NCBI RefSeq assembly: GCF_000712295.1
Contig: NZ_JMKI01000016.1
Span: forward strand, 1-64,000
Source: Synergistes jonesii
Lineage (GTDB): Bacteria; Synergistota; Synergistia; Synergistales; Synergistaceae
Direction: 5' to 3'
Length of the DNA stretch: 64,000 bases
Part shown: positions 32,150 through 41,578 of the stretch, piece by piece
Numbering within the stretch: the stretch's first letter is position 1
How the letters are laid out: each line of letters begins with the position of its first letter
Position numbers and translations under genes: made by a program
The notes under the pieces: generated by a model
Databases searched by the model: none
Seen by the model: the letters and a program-made list of their open reading frames with translations, nothing else
What the model was told of the DNA's origin: nothing

Positions 32150-33435
32150 CAACGATGATTGTCGCGTTTTTCGCGCTGATAATATTGACTGTTCCTGTCG
32201 GTATCTGTTTGCTGATGGCGTCCTATGTTCCACATTTGGTAAACCCGTCTTTTGCCATGAGCGAGATGTATATCTTTCGCAATTTGGTTACGGCTTTCAA
32301 CAGCTTCACTATTATCGCCATTCCTCTCTTCATATTTTCCGGCGTTTTGATGTGCAGAGGACAAATTGCAAAGAAACTCTATGACGTTTTTGGTTTCTTT
32401 GTCGGAAAAATGCCGGGTGGTATGGTCAACGCAGTTGTTCTTACGTGTTTGTTCTACGGGGCAATTTCCGGTTCCGGACCGGCGACTACCGCTGCTGTCG
32501 GAACGATGACATTGCCAATGCTAATTTCAATGGGATACGATCCAATGTTTGTGGCTGCAGTTGTAGCGGTTGCAGGTGGTCTAGGTGTAATCATTCCACC
32601 GTCTATACCGTTTATTCTCTATGCGGATGCGGCTGGTGGAATTTCGGTAGGTGATATGTTTATGGCAGGTATTCTCCCCGGAATGCTCGTCGGGTTCATG
32701 TTGATCGCATACGTTACTTTCTATTACATCAGCCATAAAGCCGACAACAGAGAAAAAATAGATGCCGTCATAACACCGCTTCACGAACGTGGTTTCTTCC
32801 ACGTATTCAAAGATGGTTTCTGGGCACTCATGTGTCCGGTGATTATATTGGGCGGTATCTACGGTGGAATTTTCACTCCTACGGAGGCTGCGTGCGTTTC
32901 GGTTGTCTATGCTTTCATCGTCAGCAAGTTTATCTATAAGACTATGACGTGGAAAGATCTGATTTCAACAGCGGTTGAAGCCGCACGCACAACGGCACCT
33001 TGCGTGGTAATTTGCGGAGCTGCTGCAATTTTCGGCAAAGCAGTAACCTTGCTGAAAGTTCCCATGTTGGTGAATCAGGCAATGGGTGGAATTGCGGACA
33101 ACTATATTCTGATTATGGTCATCATCAACGTAATTCTGTTAATCTTGGGTTGCTTGATGGATTCCTCCGCTGCTATCCTGATTATGACGCCGATTTTTTT
33201 GCCGCTTGTAAAGGCTGTCGGTATCAGTCCGGTTCATTTCGGTATCATTATGGTAGTCAACTTGTCAATCGGTTTCGTAACACCACCTGTGGGCATGAAC
33301 TTGTACGTTGCCGCATCTCTGACAAATTCGCCTCCGATGCCGATAGTAAAAAAAGCAGTACCTTTGTTGGTAGTATTCTTTATTGCTTTGGTGCTTATCA
33401 CCTATGTGCCGCAAATCAGTTTAATGCTTATCTAA
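32143..33435 (+). CDS. TRAP transporter large permease DctM
   Basis: The 430-residue permease has about twelve membrane segments, with landmarks GAISGSGPATTAAVGTMTLP, GGLGVIIPPSIPFILYADAA, GGIYGGIFTPTEAACVSVVYA and a C-terminal ILYASVTPPVGMNL-type motif (reads GFVTPPVGMNLYVAASLT). It forms the Na+-coupled translocation pathway with DctQ. It ends the low-GC run. The other dctM in the window (38603-39943) is a separate system, as the two proteins are only moderately similar. Confidence 0.94.
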   Translation: MLATMIVAFFALIILTVPVGICLLMASYVPHLVNPSFAMSEMYIFRNLVTAFNSFTIIAIPLFIFSGVLMCRGQIAKKLYDVFGFFVGKMPGGMVNAVVLTCLFYGAISGSGPATTAAVGTMTLPMLISMGYDPMFVAAVVAVAGGLGVIIPPSIPFILYADAAGGISVGDMFMAGILPGMLVGFMLIAYVTFYYISHKADNREKIDAVITPLHERGFFHVFKDGFWALMCPVIILGGIYGGIFTPTEAACVSVVYAFIVSKFIYKTMTWKDLISTAVEAARTTAPCVVICGAAAIFGKAVTLLKVPMLVNQAMGGIADNYILIMVIINVILLILGCLMDSSAAILIMTPIFLPLVKAVGISPVHFGIIMVVNLSIGFVTPPVGMNLYVAASLTNSPPMPIVKKAVPLLVVFFIALVLITYVPQISLMLI

Positions 33436-33518
33436 GTCGAAATACAGCATTATATTGCGTTATGTAAATTCAAAGCATCATACTACCGAGAAAAACAATC
33501 TCGAATAAAACATTGTCG

Positions 33519-33558
33519 CTCCACCTGTGGACTTTCAACATAATGTCCATGTGTGGAG
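33519..33558. repeat. Imperfect inverted repeat between dctM and the next gene
   Basis: CTCCACCTGTGGAC (33519-33532) pairs with GTCCATGTGTGGAG (33545-33558), 13 of 14 positions including two wobbles, around a 12-base loop. There is no T tract, so it is not a plain terminator. It lies at the right edge of the low-GC island and may be an attenuator or a scar of an insertion. Confidence 0.55.
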
Positions 33559-33603
33559 ACACGGAAAAAATAACAATAATTAATATTAAAAAAGGAGATT
33601 ATT

Positions 33604-34233
33604 ATGAGCATTCAAGCATTAAGTTTTGCAGAACCGTTCTTTGATGTAGAGTATGTTGAAAACGAAACGGAATATTTTATAAATGAAAAGAGCCTCGTCT
33701 TTAACCTCTCGGTGAACGAGGGAGAGAATATCTTTGTAAAGACGATCCCGCTTCTTCCGCTGAAGGGCACGATCGTGTGGAACGTTGCCGTCACACGGAT
33801 AAAGCAGGCGCTCGTCGTCAGGGATTACGACAAGGACGCAAAAAAGCCGGAGTTCTGGGCATCTATGAAGAGAACGTGGCCGTCGCTCTTCGACGTCTCC
33901 GGCTTCGAGCGCCACCGCGGCATTCCTTATTATAAATCGCCGCAGATAACGGTCGGCGGCAGGAGGATAAATTTCTGTTACGCTGCGCCGATGTCGCCGT
34001 CGGGGAAGCACCAGACCCATACGCCCGATTTCGACGAGGTGCACGCGCAGATACTCGGCTTCGGCAAAATGCAGAAGTTCACCGAAAACAGCGACGAGAC
34101 CTTCTATCAGGAGGTAATCATGGCCCCAGGCATAGTACACGACAAATTTTACGACGAGACCGGCTATTATCCATGGCACCAATATCACAGCATCACCGAC
34201 TGCGTGTATATGCCGATTGAGATCGACCGCTGA
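33604..34233 (+). CDS. Conserved hypothetical protein, cupin-like beta-rich
   Basis: I do not recognise this 209-residue soluble protein. It has alternating short strands and a histidine-rich stretch GKHQTHTPDFDEVHAQILGFGKMQKF, with a later ETFYQEVIMAPGIVHDKF and PWHQYHSITDCVYMPIE; this pattern fits a metal-binding cupin or a sugar-acid isomerase relative. The start has AAAAAAGGAG nine bases upstream. Base composition changes sharply within the gene: the first 30 codons are A/T-rich like the island upstream, and the rest is GC-rich. It is followed by a sugar isomerase-type gene and an MFS carrier. Confidence 0.72.
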   Translation: MSIQALSFAEPFFDVEYVENETEYFINEKSLVFNLSVNEGENIFVKTIPLLPLKGTIVWNVAVTRIKQALVVRDYDKDAKKPEFWASMKRTWPSLFDVSGFERHRGIPYYKSPQITVGGRRINFCYAAPMSPSGKHQTHTPDFDEVHAQILGFGKMQKFTENSDETFYQEVIMAPGIVHDKFYDETGYYPWHQYHSITDCVYMPIEIDR

Positions 34234-34272
34234 CAATTTTTAAGTAAACTTTGATAAAAAGAGTTGAGAGTA

Positions 34273-35106
34273 ATGAAATTCAGCATAATAGCAGTGGATA
34301 TTACGCTGCCTGCGGACTTCCCGTTCCCTTTGCGCGGCAGCTATGAGGAGTGCGCGCGGCGCGCCGCCTCGTTCGGATATGAGGCTATAGAACTGCAGAT
34401 ACAAAACCCGCTGGACTACGACTACGCGGCGGTGCGCAGGAGCCTGGAACGTTACGGAATGCGCGCCTCCGCCGTGACTACCGGCCTCAGCTATCTCTTC
34501 GAGGGGCACAACATGAGCGCGAAGGATGCCTCGGTGCGCGCGAAGACAGTAGAACGGCTCAAACGCCAGCTGGACTTCGCGCGAGAGTTGGACAGCCAGA
34601 TATTGATAGGTTTTCTGCGCGGGCGTATGGAGAAGGACGACACCGCCGAAGAATACGAGGCGCGCCTAACCGAGAGCATGTATAAAACGATAGAATATGC
34701 CGACGAGATCGACGGACGCATCTGCTTCGAACAGATCAACAGGCGCGACGGCGACCTCTATAATTCGACGGCCGAGACGCTGCGCTTCATCGAAAAGTTC
34801 CGTTCAAAGCGTCTATTCTACAACGCCGACACCTATCATATGATCAGCGAGGAGGGGGATGTTGCGGCGGCGCTGCGGCTGGCAAAGGATCGGATGACCC
34901 TTTTCCATGTCTCGGACTGCGGGCGGCTGCTGCCCGACGACCGGCATTTCAACTTCCGCGCCGCGGCGGAGGTGCTGCGCTCGATCGACTATGACGGCTG
35001 GGTGACGATAGAATGCCGTCCCGTTCCCGACGGGGACAGCGTGGCGCGTGAGGGGATGGCGTATTTGAAGGATGTCTTTTACCCGGCGCAGTGCGCGGTG
35101 AGATGA
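34273..35106 (+). CDS. Sugar phosphate isomerase/epimerase-type TIM-barrel enzyme
   Basis: A 277-residue xylose-isomerase-like barrel, a second one in the window but only distantly similar to the first. Likely metal ligands: Glu in GRICFEQINRRDG, Asp-His near FYNADTYHM, His in TLFHVSDCGR and Glu in DGWVTIECRPVP. I start it at ATG 34273; a TTG three codons earlier would be too close to the ribosome site. It overlaps the MFS gene by four bases (ATGA), so the two are coupled, suggesting uptake and conversion of the same sugar or cyclitol. Confidence 0.87.
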   Translation: MKFSIIAVDITLPADFPFPLRGSYEECARRAASFGYEAIELQIQNPLDYDYAAVRRSLERYGMRASAVTTGLSYLFEGHNMSAKDASVRAKTVERLKRQLDFARELDSQILIGFLRGRMEKDDTAEEYEARLTESMYKTIEYADEIDGRICFEQINRRDGDLYNSTAETLRFIEKFRSKRLFYNADTYHMISEEGDVAAALRLAKDRMTLFHVSDCGRLLPDDRHFNFRAAAEVLRSIDYDGWVTIECRPVPDGDSVAREGMAYLKDVFYPAQCAVR

Positions 35107-36335
35107 AATATTTCTTTCTCGCCGCGCTGCTGGCGGCCTATTTCATGAGCAACCTGATGCGCGTATCTGGCGTGGTCGTCCTGCCGCCGCTCGCCAGGTC
35201 GATGGGGCTCTCCGCGGCCACCGTCGCCTTTCTTTCGAGCCTCTTTTTTTACACTTACGGAGCAAGCTATGGAGTTTGGGGGGTGCTGGTGGACGACAGA
35301 GGGCCTTTCGTTTGCTGCGGGGCGTCGCTACTGCTGGCCGCCGCCGGCTGCTTTACGATGGGGGTCTCCTCTTCGGTCCTCGCCATCGGCGCGGGGCGCG
35401 CCCTCTGCGGCTTGGGGATGGCGAGCACCTTCACGGCGCTTCTGATGTACTGCGCCTACGCCTTTTCCCGGGAAAATTATCCGGCGCTGGTAGGGATGTG
35501 CCTCGTGATCGGACATTCTGGGACAGTGGCGGCGATCGCCCCGCTGGGCTGGTGTCTCGACATTATCGGGCCGCGCGGCGTCTTTTTCTCCCTTGCCCTC
35601 GCAGCGCTTCTGCTGGGCGTCTTCCTACTGCTCTCCAAAGGTCGCGACCCGCGCCTGGCCTTCTCCACAAGGCGGCTTGCCGTCAAAGGGGTGATATCAG
35701 AGCTTGCGGCGACGGCCTTAGCGTCATGGCGCCTCTTTCCACTGCGCGTCGTCATGCTAACCTGGGCCTCGACCGCCGCGGGCATCGCTGCGCTGCAGGG
35801 GCTGTGGGCGGTCAGCTGGATACAGAGCGCGGCCGGCGCGGAGCTTTCCGCGGCGCGTCTCTGCGCCACGCTGATAAGCGTCGGGCTCGTCGTTGGCCCG
35901 GCTGTAGGCGGGGTTTTCTTCAAACGCTGTCCGCCCCGCTATGAAAAGAGGGCTTTTCTCTACTGCTGTGTGCTGAATCAGCTGAGTTGGTTTTTGTGGA
36001 TGGCCGCGCCGCACTTAGGAGACGCAACTGCCATCTTCGGCACGGCGGGCTTCGCGATAGGTTTTTTCAACGGCGCCGGCTATGTTTTTACGGGAAATGC
36101 TGTGCGAGCTCTTGCGCCGCTCGATAAAAACGCGGGGATTATCGGCGTGATAAACATGCTCATCTACCTCGGTGTTATAGTTTTCCAGTGGGGCACGGGC
36201 GCGGTACTCGACCTCTTTCCCGCCGGGACGCCCGGATATTATAAAGAAGAAGGCTTTCTTCTCGGCTTTGGCATTATTCTGCTAATACAGTGCTGGAGTT
36301 TTTACCAAATAATGAAGGTCCGGGCCTTTTATTAA
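35103..36335 (+). CDS. MFS transporter
   Basis: The 410-residue carrier has twelve hydrophobic segments and the weak MFS motif YGVWGVLVDDRGP after helix 2, in place of the usual GxLaDrxGrr. The GRALCGLGMASTFTALL stretch corresponds to helix 4. Start at ATG 35103, overlapping the isomerase stop by four bases. It resembles the nitrate/oxalate-formate and sugar-phosphate groups only loosely; substrate unknown. Confidence 0.88.
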   Translation: MKYFFLAALLAAYFMSNLMRVSGVVVLPPLARSMGLSAATVAFLSSLFFYTYGASYGVWGVLVDDRGPFVCCGASLLLAAAGCFTMGVSSSVLAIGAGRALCGLGMASTFTALLMYCAYAFSRENYPALVGMCLVIGHSGTVAAIAPLGWCLDIIGPRGVFFSLALAALLLGVFLLLSKGRDPRLAFSTRRLAVKGVISELAATALASWRLFPLRVVMLTWASTAAGIAALQGLWAVSWIQSAAGAELSAARLCATLISVGLVVGPAVGGVFFKRCPPRYEKRAFLYCCVLNQLSWFLWMAAPHLGDATAIFGTAGFAIGFFNGAGYVFTGNAVRALAPLDKNAGIIGVINMLIYLGVIVFQWGTGAVLDLFPAGTPGYYKEEGFLLGFGIILLIQCWSFYQIMKVRAFY

Positions 36336-36390
36336 AATGGAATGCAAAAAGAACCCCGACGTTTTTGTCTATGTTCCTTTTATCGGTAAG

Positions 36391-36687
36391 TTATCGCAGG
36401 TCTTTTGCGTTTTCCGCAATCACGTGCATGACGGCCTCAGCGTCGAAAGGCTCTTCGCCGCCGTCGAATGTGTGGCCATTTTCGCAGACGATGCCCGGGA
36501 TGCCGAGCCTTTTGCTCTTTTTCGTTTTGTCGAAGTTTGAGTTTTCATCGCGCATGACTACGAACTCCCAGATGCTTTTCAGTTCTTTATCAAAATTTCT
36601 GTAGTTCGCCTCGATCCCGCGCTCTTTGCAGAGCTTGAGGATTTTTACCGTCTTAGGACACTGGTCGCTGCCGTAAATCGTAATCAT
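36391..36687 (-). CDS. Glutaredoxin-like single-cysteine protein
   Basis: A 98-residue thioredoxin-fold protein beginning ITIYGSDQCPKTVKILKLC. The active site is CPKT in place of CPYC, so the usual second Cys is missing, but a Cys lies eleven residues further on. The cis-Pro is in LGIPGIVCENGH. It is the only leftward gene between 33.6 and 38.5 kb, divergent from the GntR gene with about 150 bases between. Likely a disulfide or mixed-thiol reductase; partner unknown. Confidence 0.83.
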   Translation of the reverse strand: MITIYGSDQCPKTVKILKLCKERGIEANYRNFDKELKSIWEFVVMRDENSNFDKTKKSKRLGIPGIVCENGHTFDGGEEPFDAEAVMHVIAENAKDLR

Positions 36688-36706
36688 TTTTTCTAACCTC
36701 CAAAAT

Positions 36707-36756
36707 TTGACAGATGAAAGTATAATATGTAGAATATAGGTATATTATACATATTA
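36707..36756 (+). promoter_or_regulatory. Promoter and inverted-repeat operator upstream of the GntR gene
   Basis: TTGACA (36707-36712), 17-base spacer and TAGAAT (36730-36735). TAATATGTA (36723-36731) is repeated in reverse as TACATATTA (36748-36756), a perfect 9-bp pair overlapping the -10 box and start site. This is a good candidate for autoregulation by the FCD-type regulator. Confidence 0.62.
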
Positions 36757-36835
36757 AGGTATTTTTTATCTATCTGAAAAATGCTTAATTATGATATGGA
36801 ATGTCAAAAATATTCAAGAATGGGAGCCGCCGATC

Positions 36836-37516
36836 ATGGACGCCGCAAAGCATCAGGATGAACATAAAAAAAACCAGAGCCTTTCCTCAATGGTTTATGA
36901 AACGCTCAAGCAGAGGATAATCAATGGCGAACTGCTTCCAGGAAGCGTTATGATGGAGAGGACGCTTGCCGAGGATTTTAAGATCAGCCGCACGCCGGTG
37001 CGCGAAGCGCTGAAACTCCTGCTGCAGGAGGGATGGATCATCTGGGAGGAGCGCCGCAAGGCGGTAGTCTCCGAGATAAAGGAGTCAGACGTCATCGAGC
37101 TCTTTAAATTGAGGGACATGATAGAGCATTTCGCAATCAAGAGCATAATTGAATCAGGCGAGCCGCAGGTGCTCGCCGGTTCACTCGTCCCGATAACGAA
37201 CGAGATGGAAAAGCTTAAGGGCTCGCCCACCGAGTTTATGAAGAAAGATATGGAATTTCACAGCGCGATCGTGGACAAACTCGGGATAACGAAGCTGGCG
37301 CCGCTCTGGTCCAAGATTTATGACGACATGAGGCGCCTCGACGTCCAGTCGATCTACCCGAAAAGGGACGCCGACCTGATCATCGCCGAGCACCGCCGCC
37401 TCATAAACGCCTTCTGGAACGGCGACGTCAACGAGGCGCTCGAATGCATCAGCGAACACTGCGCACAGATACTGAAGGTTTATCAGTTAAAGCACACAGC
37501 AAAAAAAGAAGACTGA
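36836..37516 (+). CDS. GntR family transcriptional regulator, FadR/FCD subfamily
   Basis: A 226-residue regulator. The N-terminal winged helix (about 15-75) has YETLKQRIINGELLPGSVMMERTLAEDFKISRTPVREALKLL; the C-terminal FCD domain follows, with metal-binding His/Asp candidates in DMEFHSAIVDKLG and AEHRRLINAFW and the SEHCAQI end. I take ATG 36836 after GGGAG; a longer reading to 36791 has no ribosome site. Probably controls the adjacent AEC carrier or the isomerase/MFS genes in response to an organic acid. Confidence 0.9.
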   Translation: MDAAKHQDEHKKNQSLSSMVYETLKQRIINGELLPGSVMMERTLAEDFKISRTPVREALKLLLQEGWIIWEERRKAVVSEIKESDVIELFKLRDMIEHFAIKSIIESGEPQVLAGSLVPITNEMEKLKGSPTEFMKKDMEFHSAIVDKLGITKLAPLWSKIYDDMRRLDVQSIYPKRDADLIIAEHRRLINAFWNGDVNEALECISEHCAQILKVYQLKHTAKKED

Positions 37517-37564
37517 CGCGAATGGCAAAAAACGAAACCATGCAGAAACTGTCCGCAACGATCT

Positions 37565-38518
37565 ATGCCCTTTAGCCAACTGCTGAGAGGCTTCATCCTC
37601 ATATCGCCGCTGGCAATATTGCTGACTGTCGGAAATATCCTCTCCGTAAAGGGATTCATAACAAAATCCGACATCGCAGCTGTATCCAAGTTCCTCTTCT
37701 GGATAATTTCCCCCGCGCTGCTCTTCCGCAATGCCTTCCATATAAAGGGCGGCCTCGCGGGGCATCTTCCATTTGTAGGGGCTATTGTAGCCGCCGCGCT
37801 CGCCACCGTGCTCCTCGCCTATATTACTGAACGCTTTATATTTAAAGAACGCGACGCGCGTAAGATGGCTCTGACGGCGGCGGCCTCTGTGAGACCCAAT
37901 ACCATCTACGTGGGGCTTCCTATTGTGGAGTCAGTGTTCGGCTCGTCCTTCGTAGTGCTGCTCTCCCTCTATGCCGCGGTCGCGATACCGCTTTACAATC
38001 TGCTGTCGCCGCTTGCCAGCGAAATCATTCTCGCGAGCAGGGACAGCCTGAAAGCCTTTCTGAAAAACACATGTCTGAGGATCATAAAAAACCCAATGGT
38101 AGCCGCGCCGCTATGCGGGATGCTGCTGGTATTCGCGGGGTTGAAGAGCCTCCCAGACAGCCTTGACAAAGCGCTTCACATGCTGAGCAACGCCGCCACC
38201 GGTATGTCGCTTCTCGCCCTCGGCGCTTCAATCGATGTGAAAAACGCGCGCAACGCGCTCCTCTCCTGCTGGCGTGAGATCGCCGCGCGTCTTTTCGTTC
38301 ATCCCGCGATACTCTATCTCTGCCTCACCGCAGCGGGAGTCGAGCTGTCGCTGAAAAACGTCTCCGTGCTTGTGACGGCTACGCCAACAGCGGCGACCCT
38401 CTTCGTACTGGCGCGCGGTATTGGTCTCGACGGCGATCACGCCGCCGAGCTGACGGTGATAACGATGCTCCTATCCGCGCTCACCATCCCGTTGTGGATT
38501 GTCTTCCTCGGCGTATAA
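37565..38518 (+). CDS. AEC family (auxin efflux carrier-like) transporter
   Basis: The 317-residue protein has ten predicted membrane segments with the central amphipathic link of the AEC/bile-acid-fold group. Typical stretches are PALLFRNAFHIKGG near 60, ASVRPNTIYVGLPIVESVFG near 115 and the C-terminal VTATPTAATLFVLARGIGLDGDHAAELT. Bacterial relatives export or exchange malate or malonate. It follows the GntR gene by 48 bases. No strong ribosome site is seen before the ATG. Confidence 0.88.
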   Translation: MPFSQLLRGFILISPLAILLTVGNILSVKGFITKSDIAAVSKFLFWIISPALLFRNAFHIKGGLAGHLPFVGAIVAAALATVLLAYITERFIFKERDARKMALTAAASVRPNTIYVGLPIVESVFGSSFVVLLSLYAAVAIPLYNLLSPLASEIILASRDSLKAFLKNTCLRIIKNPMVAAPLCGMLLVFAGLKSLPDSLDKALHMLSNAATGMSLLALGASIDVKNARNALLSCWREIAARLFVHPAILYLCLTAAGVELSLKNVSVLVTATPTAATLFVLARGIGLDGDHAAELTVITMLLSALTIPLWIVFLGV

Positions 38519-38602
38519 TTTCTTGCCGCATAACGAAAAGAAGAATATGATTTCTTTATTCTCTAAAAACTGGCCTCTGATAACGTTAATCGGCCGTGTT
38601 TC

Positions 38603-39943
38603 TTAATTGACACCCAATATGAGCCGCGGTAGGAACAACGACAACGCAGGGACATATGTCGTAACGATCAATACAGGAATCCAGCCGAAAACAATGAAGC
38701 ACAGCGTAGGCCTTAGCATTTCATTTATCGGCGCCTTTGATATACTGCTTGAAAGGTAGAGAAGCGGCGCGCATGGAGGCGTTATATTGCCGAGCCCAAG
38801 GTTCACAGCGACGATTGCAGCGAAATGCACCGGATTCACCCCTATCTCCTGTATAATCGGGATAAGTATCGGTGTTGCAAGCACACAGGCGCTGCAGTCA
38901 TCCATCAGCATCCCCAGTACTATCATAAATATGTTCAGCATAAACAAAATCACATACTTATTTGTTGATATCGAATACAGGATTTTCAAAAGAAGCTGGG
39001 GGACGTCTTCCATGATATATATTCTGCTCAGGACGCTGCACGCAAAGAGCATAATCATAATGGCTCCGGTAGCCGTCACAGCTTCGATCATCGTATTGTA
39101 AAGACCTCTCACTGTGAGCCCCTTATAAATATACATGCCGACCGGCAGAGCATAAATTACTGATACGCCGGCTGCCTCAGTAGGCGTCATTATGCCGCTA
39201 TAAATACCTCCAAGGACAATTACAGGCATAAAGAGCGCCGGTACCGCCTCGCCAAATTTAGTGTGGAAAAAGGAGAATTTTTTTCTCTGCTTCGGAACAA
39301 CCCTATAAAAGTCTTTTTCTTTATCTTCAATATCTTTATCTGATACTACAATTATGTTTTTATTGTTGCGGAGCATGTAGCAGTTTAGAACCGCAAGCAG
39401 CGTCGTAAGGATGATCCCAGGAATGATTGTCGCAAGAAAGCTCGCAAGGACCGACTGCCCTCCCGTCCATGAGTAAAGGATCATTATCGAGCTCGGCGGA
39501 ATAAGCATTCCCAATACAGCGGTCGAAGCAAGCAAAGCGGCGCAGTGGCCTTTAGGATAGTTGGCGCGTTCAAACCTTGGGAACATAATGGAGCCAATAC
39601 ATGTCAGCGTCGCACAAGCGCTTCCCGTAACGGAACCGAATATGGCGCACGAAACAGTGGTTATGATTCCCAGCCCCCCCCTTATGCGACCAACAAAGTT
39701 TTCTACGAGCCCAATCATCTTATCCGCTATATTCCCCTTTTCCATTAGGCCTCCAGCTATTACGAACAGAGGAATGGCAAAGAGGACTGTCGTACTTATC
39801 TTATCTATGCCGTACGGGATCATAAAGCTGGGATTGACATCGCCCATAATTACAAAAAACATAGCAGAGGCGAGGAATGCATAACATACAGGGATACCAA
39901 GTATCAATGCAGCAAATAAAATCACTATTCCAATAAAAATCAT
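38603..39943 (-). CDS. TRAP transporter large permease DctM, second system
   Basis: The 446-residue permease starts at ATG 39943, preceded by GGGGG; a reading to 39982 would cross the dctQ stop. Features: TGSACATLTCIGSIMFPRF, AVLGMLIPPSSIMILYSW, GGIYSGIMTPTEAAGVSVIYALPVG and the NITPPCAPLLYL motif. The C-terminus ends FLPRLILGVN. It and the two upstream genes form a leftward TRAP operon in low-GC DNA. A relic of a related gene lies at 26385-26495. Confidence 0.94.
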   Translation of the reverse strand: MIFIGIVILFAALILGIPVCYAFLASAMFFVIMGDVNPSFMIPYGIDKISTTVLFAIPLFVIAGGLMEKGNIADKMIGLVENFVGRIRGGLGIITTVSCAIFGSVTGSACATLTCIGSIMFPRFERANYPKGHCAALLASTAVLGMLIPPSSIMILYSWTGGQSVLASFLATIIPGIILTTLLAVLNCYMLRNNKNIIVVSDKDIEDKEKDFYRVVPKQRKKFSFFHTKFGEAVPALFMPVIVLGGIYSGIMTPTEAAGVSVIYALPVGMYIYKGLTVRGLYNTMIEAVTATGAIMIMLFACSVLSRIYIMEDVPQLLLKILYSISTNKYVILFMLNIFMIVLGMLMDDCSACVLATPILIPIIQEIGVNPVHFAAIVAVNLGLGNITPPCAPLLYLSSSISKAPINEMLRPTLCFIVFGWIPVLIVTTYVPALSLFLPRLILGVN

Positions 39944-39959
39944 TTCAACATACCCCCGC

Positions 39960-40466
39960 TTATTTGCCAACTGCGTCAGCATCAGGAGAACGCCGACATG
40001 CTTCTACAAAATCACGCAAAGCATACAGCAGCATAAGAAAAAGGCCGACGCCGACAGCTGCGTACTCTCCTATTAAAGGCAGCTTCCAGACAGCCGTCAT
40101 CGGCTTGTTTTTCCACGCGTACGCGAGCATGTCTACGCTCCAGTAACAGAACGCAAACCCTATGGCAACGGTAAGTCCAGCAGCAACTACGGCAAGAAAT
40201 TTTCTGATTTTAAAGTTTTTTACCATAGTCTGCAAAATATTAGCCGTTATCTGGTCATGTTTATAACTTGCGTACGCTGCCCCCATAAAGTAAAACCATA
40301 TCGCCATAAAGACTTCGATTTCTTCAATAGCGTAAAGATCCGTCTTAAGGACATAGCGGAATATGACTCCTAAGGTAATCAACGCAGGGAGCAGAAGTCC
40401 GACAAACAGCATTACCGCTCTCTTAAATTTTAAAAGCATAGACTGTAACTTAAGAAGAATCTCCAA
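39960..40466 (-). CDS. TRAP transporter small permease DctQ, second system
   Basis: A 168-residue small permease with four hydrophobic segments, including RYVLKTDLYAIEEIEVFMAIWFYFMGAAYA with the conserved acidic pair before helix 2. It is 16 bases upstream of the dctM start (leftward) and about 115 bases from the DctP gene. The start follows GGAAGATG. Confidence 0.92.
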   Translation of the reverse strand: MEILLKLQSMLLKFKRAVMLFVGLLLPALITLGVIFRYVLKTDLYAIEEIEVFMAIWFYFMGAAYASYKHDQITANILQTMVKNFKIRKFLAVVAAGLTVAIGFAFCYWSVDMLAYAWKNKPMTAVWKLPLIGEYAAVGVGLFLMLLYALRDFVEACRRSPDADAVGK

Positions 40467-40582
40467 AGAAACATCTTCCTTTCTAAAGCGTTACTTAGCC
40501 GAACATAAGAGATTAAAACCCGGGAAAAGAATGGGGTTAGGTTCTTTTCCCGGTACGGTGATTGGAAGAAAGCCCCTAAGTA

Positions 40583-41578
40583 TTACTTTTTTGCATATTC
40601 CCCGATCAATTCCTGTGTGAGCTCTTTTCCAAGCACCTTGTCGAGTTTAGGCCACACCATCTTACGGACGTAGTCAACAGTCGGCTTCAGCTGTTCTGGC
40701 GTGATTTTGACCACTTTTATACCAGCTTCTGCAAGTTTTTTCTGATACATAATTTCTTCTTGTTCGGCAATCTTGACAGCGTTCTTGTTAATTTCGGCTA
40801 CAGTTGATTCGATGAGTTTCTGATCCGACGGGCTCAGACCATCCCACGTTTTTTTGTTAATAAGCCACTGTTCAAGCTCCGTGTAAATATTCATCGGATA
40901 ATAATATTTCACAACATCACGGAACCCGAGATAACTGTGAACCGCCGCCCCACCGTACCAACCTTCAGCAACCCCGGTCTGAAGCGCCGTGTAGAGATCT
41001 GCGTAAGGGACAGAAACGGTGCGGTAGCCCATGCTGGTCATAGTCAGCTTCGCTACGTCGTTATTCGGAATACGGCACAGCACATTTTTAGGAACTTTTG
41101 GATCAAGCGGCTTGCTGGCCTCCTTAGTCAGACCAAGGCCACCGAAGCCATCCATAAAAAACCCAAGGAACTTAATATCCATCTTGTCGTGAAAACCGCT
41201 AACCTTTTTATACATCCAGCCGTTTGGATCAAAGAGTTTATAAAGTTCATGCCAGGAAGAAACAAGATAAGGAGTAAAATATATCTGCTGTTTCTGGTCA
41301 AACTTTGGTGGAATCGTTATTAGCGCCATATCAATGGTGCCTTTGCTGACTTCTTCGTAAATAAGTGCGTAATCGCCAAGTTGACCTGCGGGATATGTTT
41401 TTACTTTGATTTTACCGCCGGTTTTCTCCTCAATGATTTTCTTAAAATTCTCCATCTGTACAGAATTCTGGTGCGCTACCGGGTTTTGTCCGGCAAGCCT
41501 AAGCGTAAGGGCTTCGGCGAATCCTACGAACGAAAGAACGTAAACCATTACCAATAATGCACAAAATTTGTTTCTCAT
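40583..41578 (-). CDS. TRAP transporter substrate-binding protein DctP, second system
   Basis: The 331-residue binding protein has a signal peptide (FCALLVMVYVLSFVGFAEA). DctP markers: GQNPVAHQNSVQMENFKKII, GKIKVKTYPAGQLGD, and QTGVAEGWYGGAAVH. The position of the usual conserved Arg of the carboxylate site is near NVLCRIPNNDVAK. With the following DctQM and the ornithine-cyclodeaminase family gene it probably handles an amino or keto acid. The substrate is not known. Confidence 0.92.
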   Translation of the reverse strand: MRNKFCALLVMVYVLSFVGFAEALTLRLAGQNPVAHQNSVQMENFKKIIEEKTGGKIKVKTYPAGQLGDYALIYEEVSKGTIDMALITIPPKFDQKQQIYFTPYLVSSWHELYKLFDPNGWMYKKVSGFHDKMDIKFLGFFMDGFGGLGLTKEASKPLDPKVPKNVLCRIPNNDVAKLTMTSMGYRTVSVPYADLYTALQTGVAEGWYGGAAVHSYLGFRDVVKYYYPMNIYTELEQWLINKKTWDGLSPSDQKLIESTVAEINKNAVKIAEQEEIMYQKKLAEAGIKVVKITPEQLKPTVDYVRKMVWPKLDKVLGKELTQELIGEYAKK

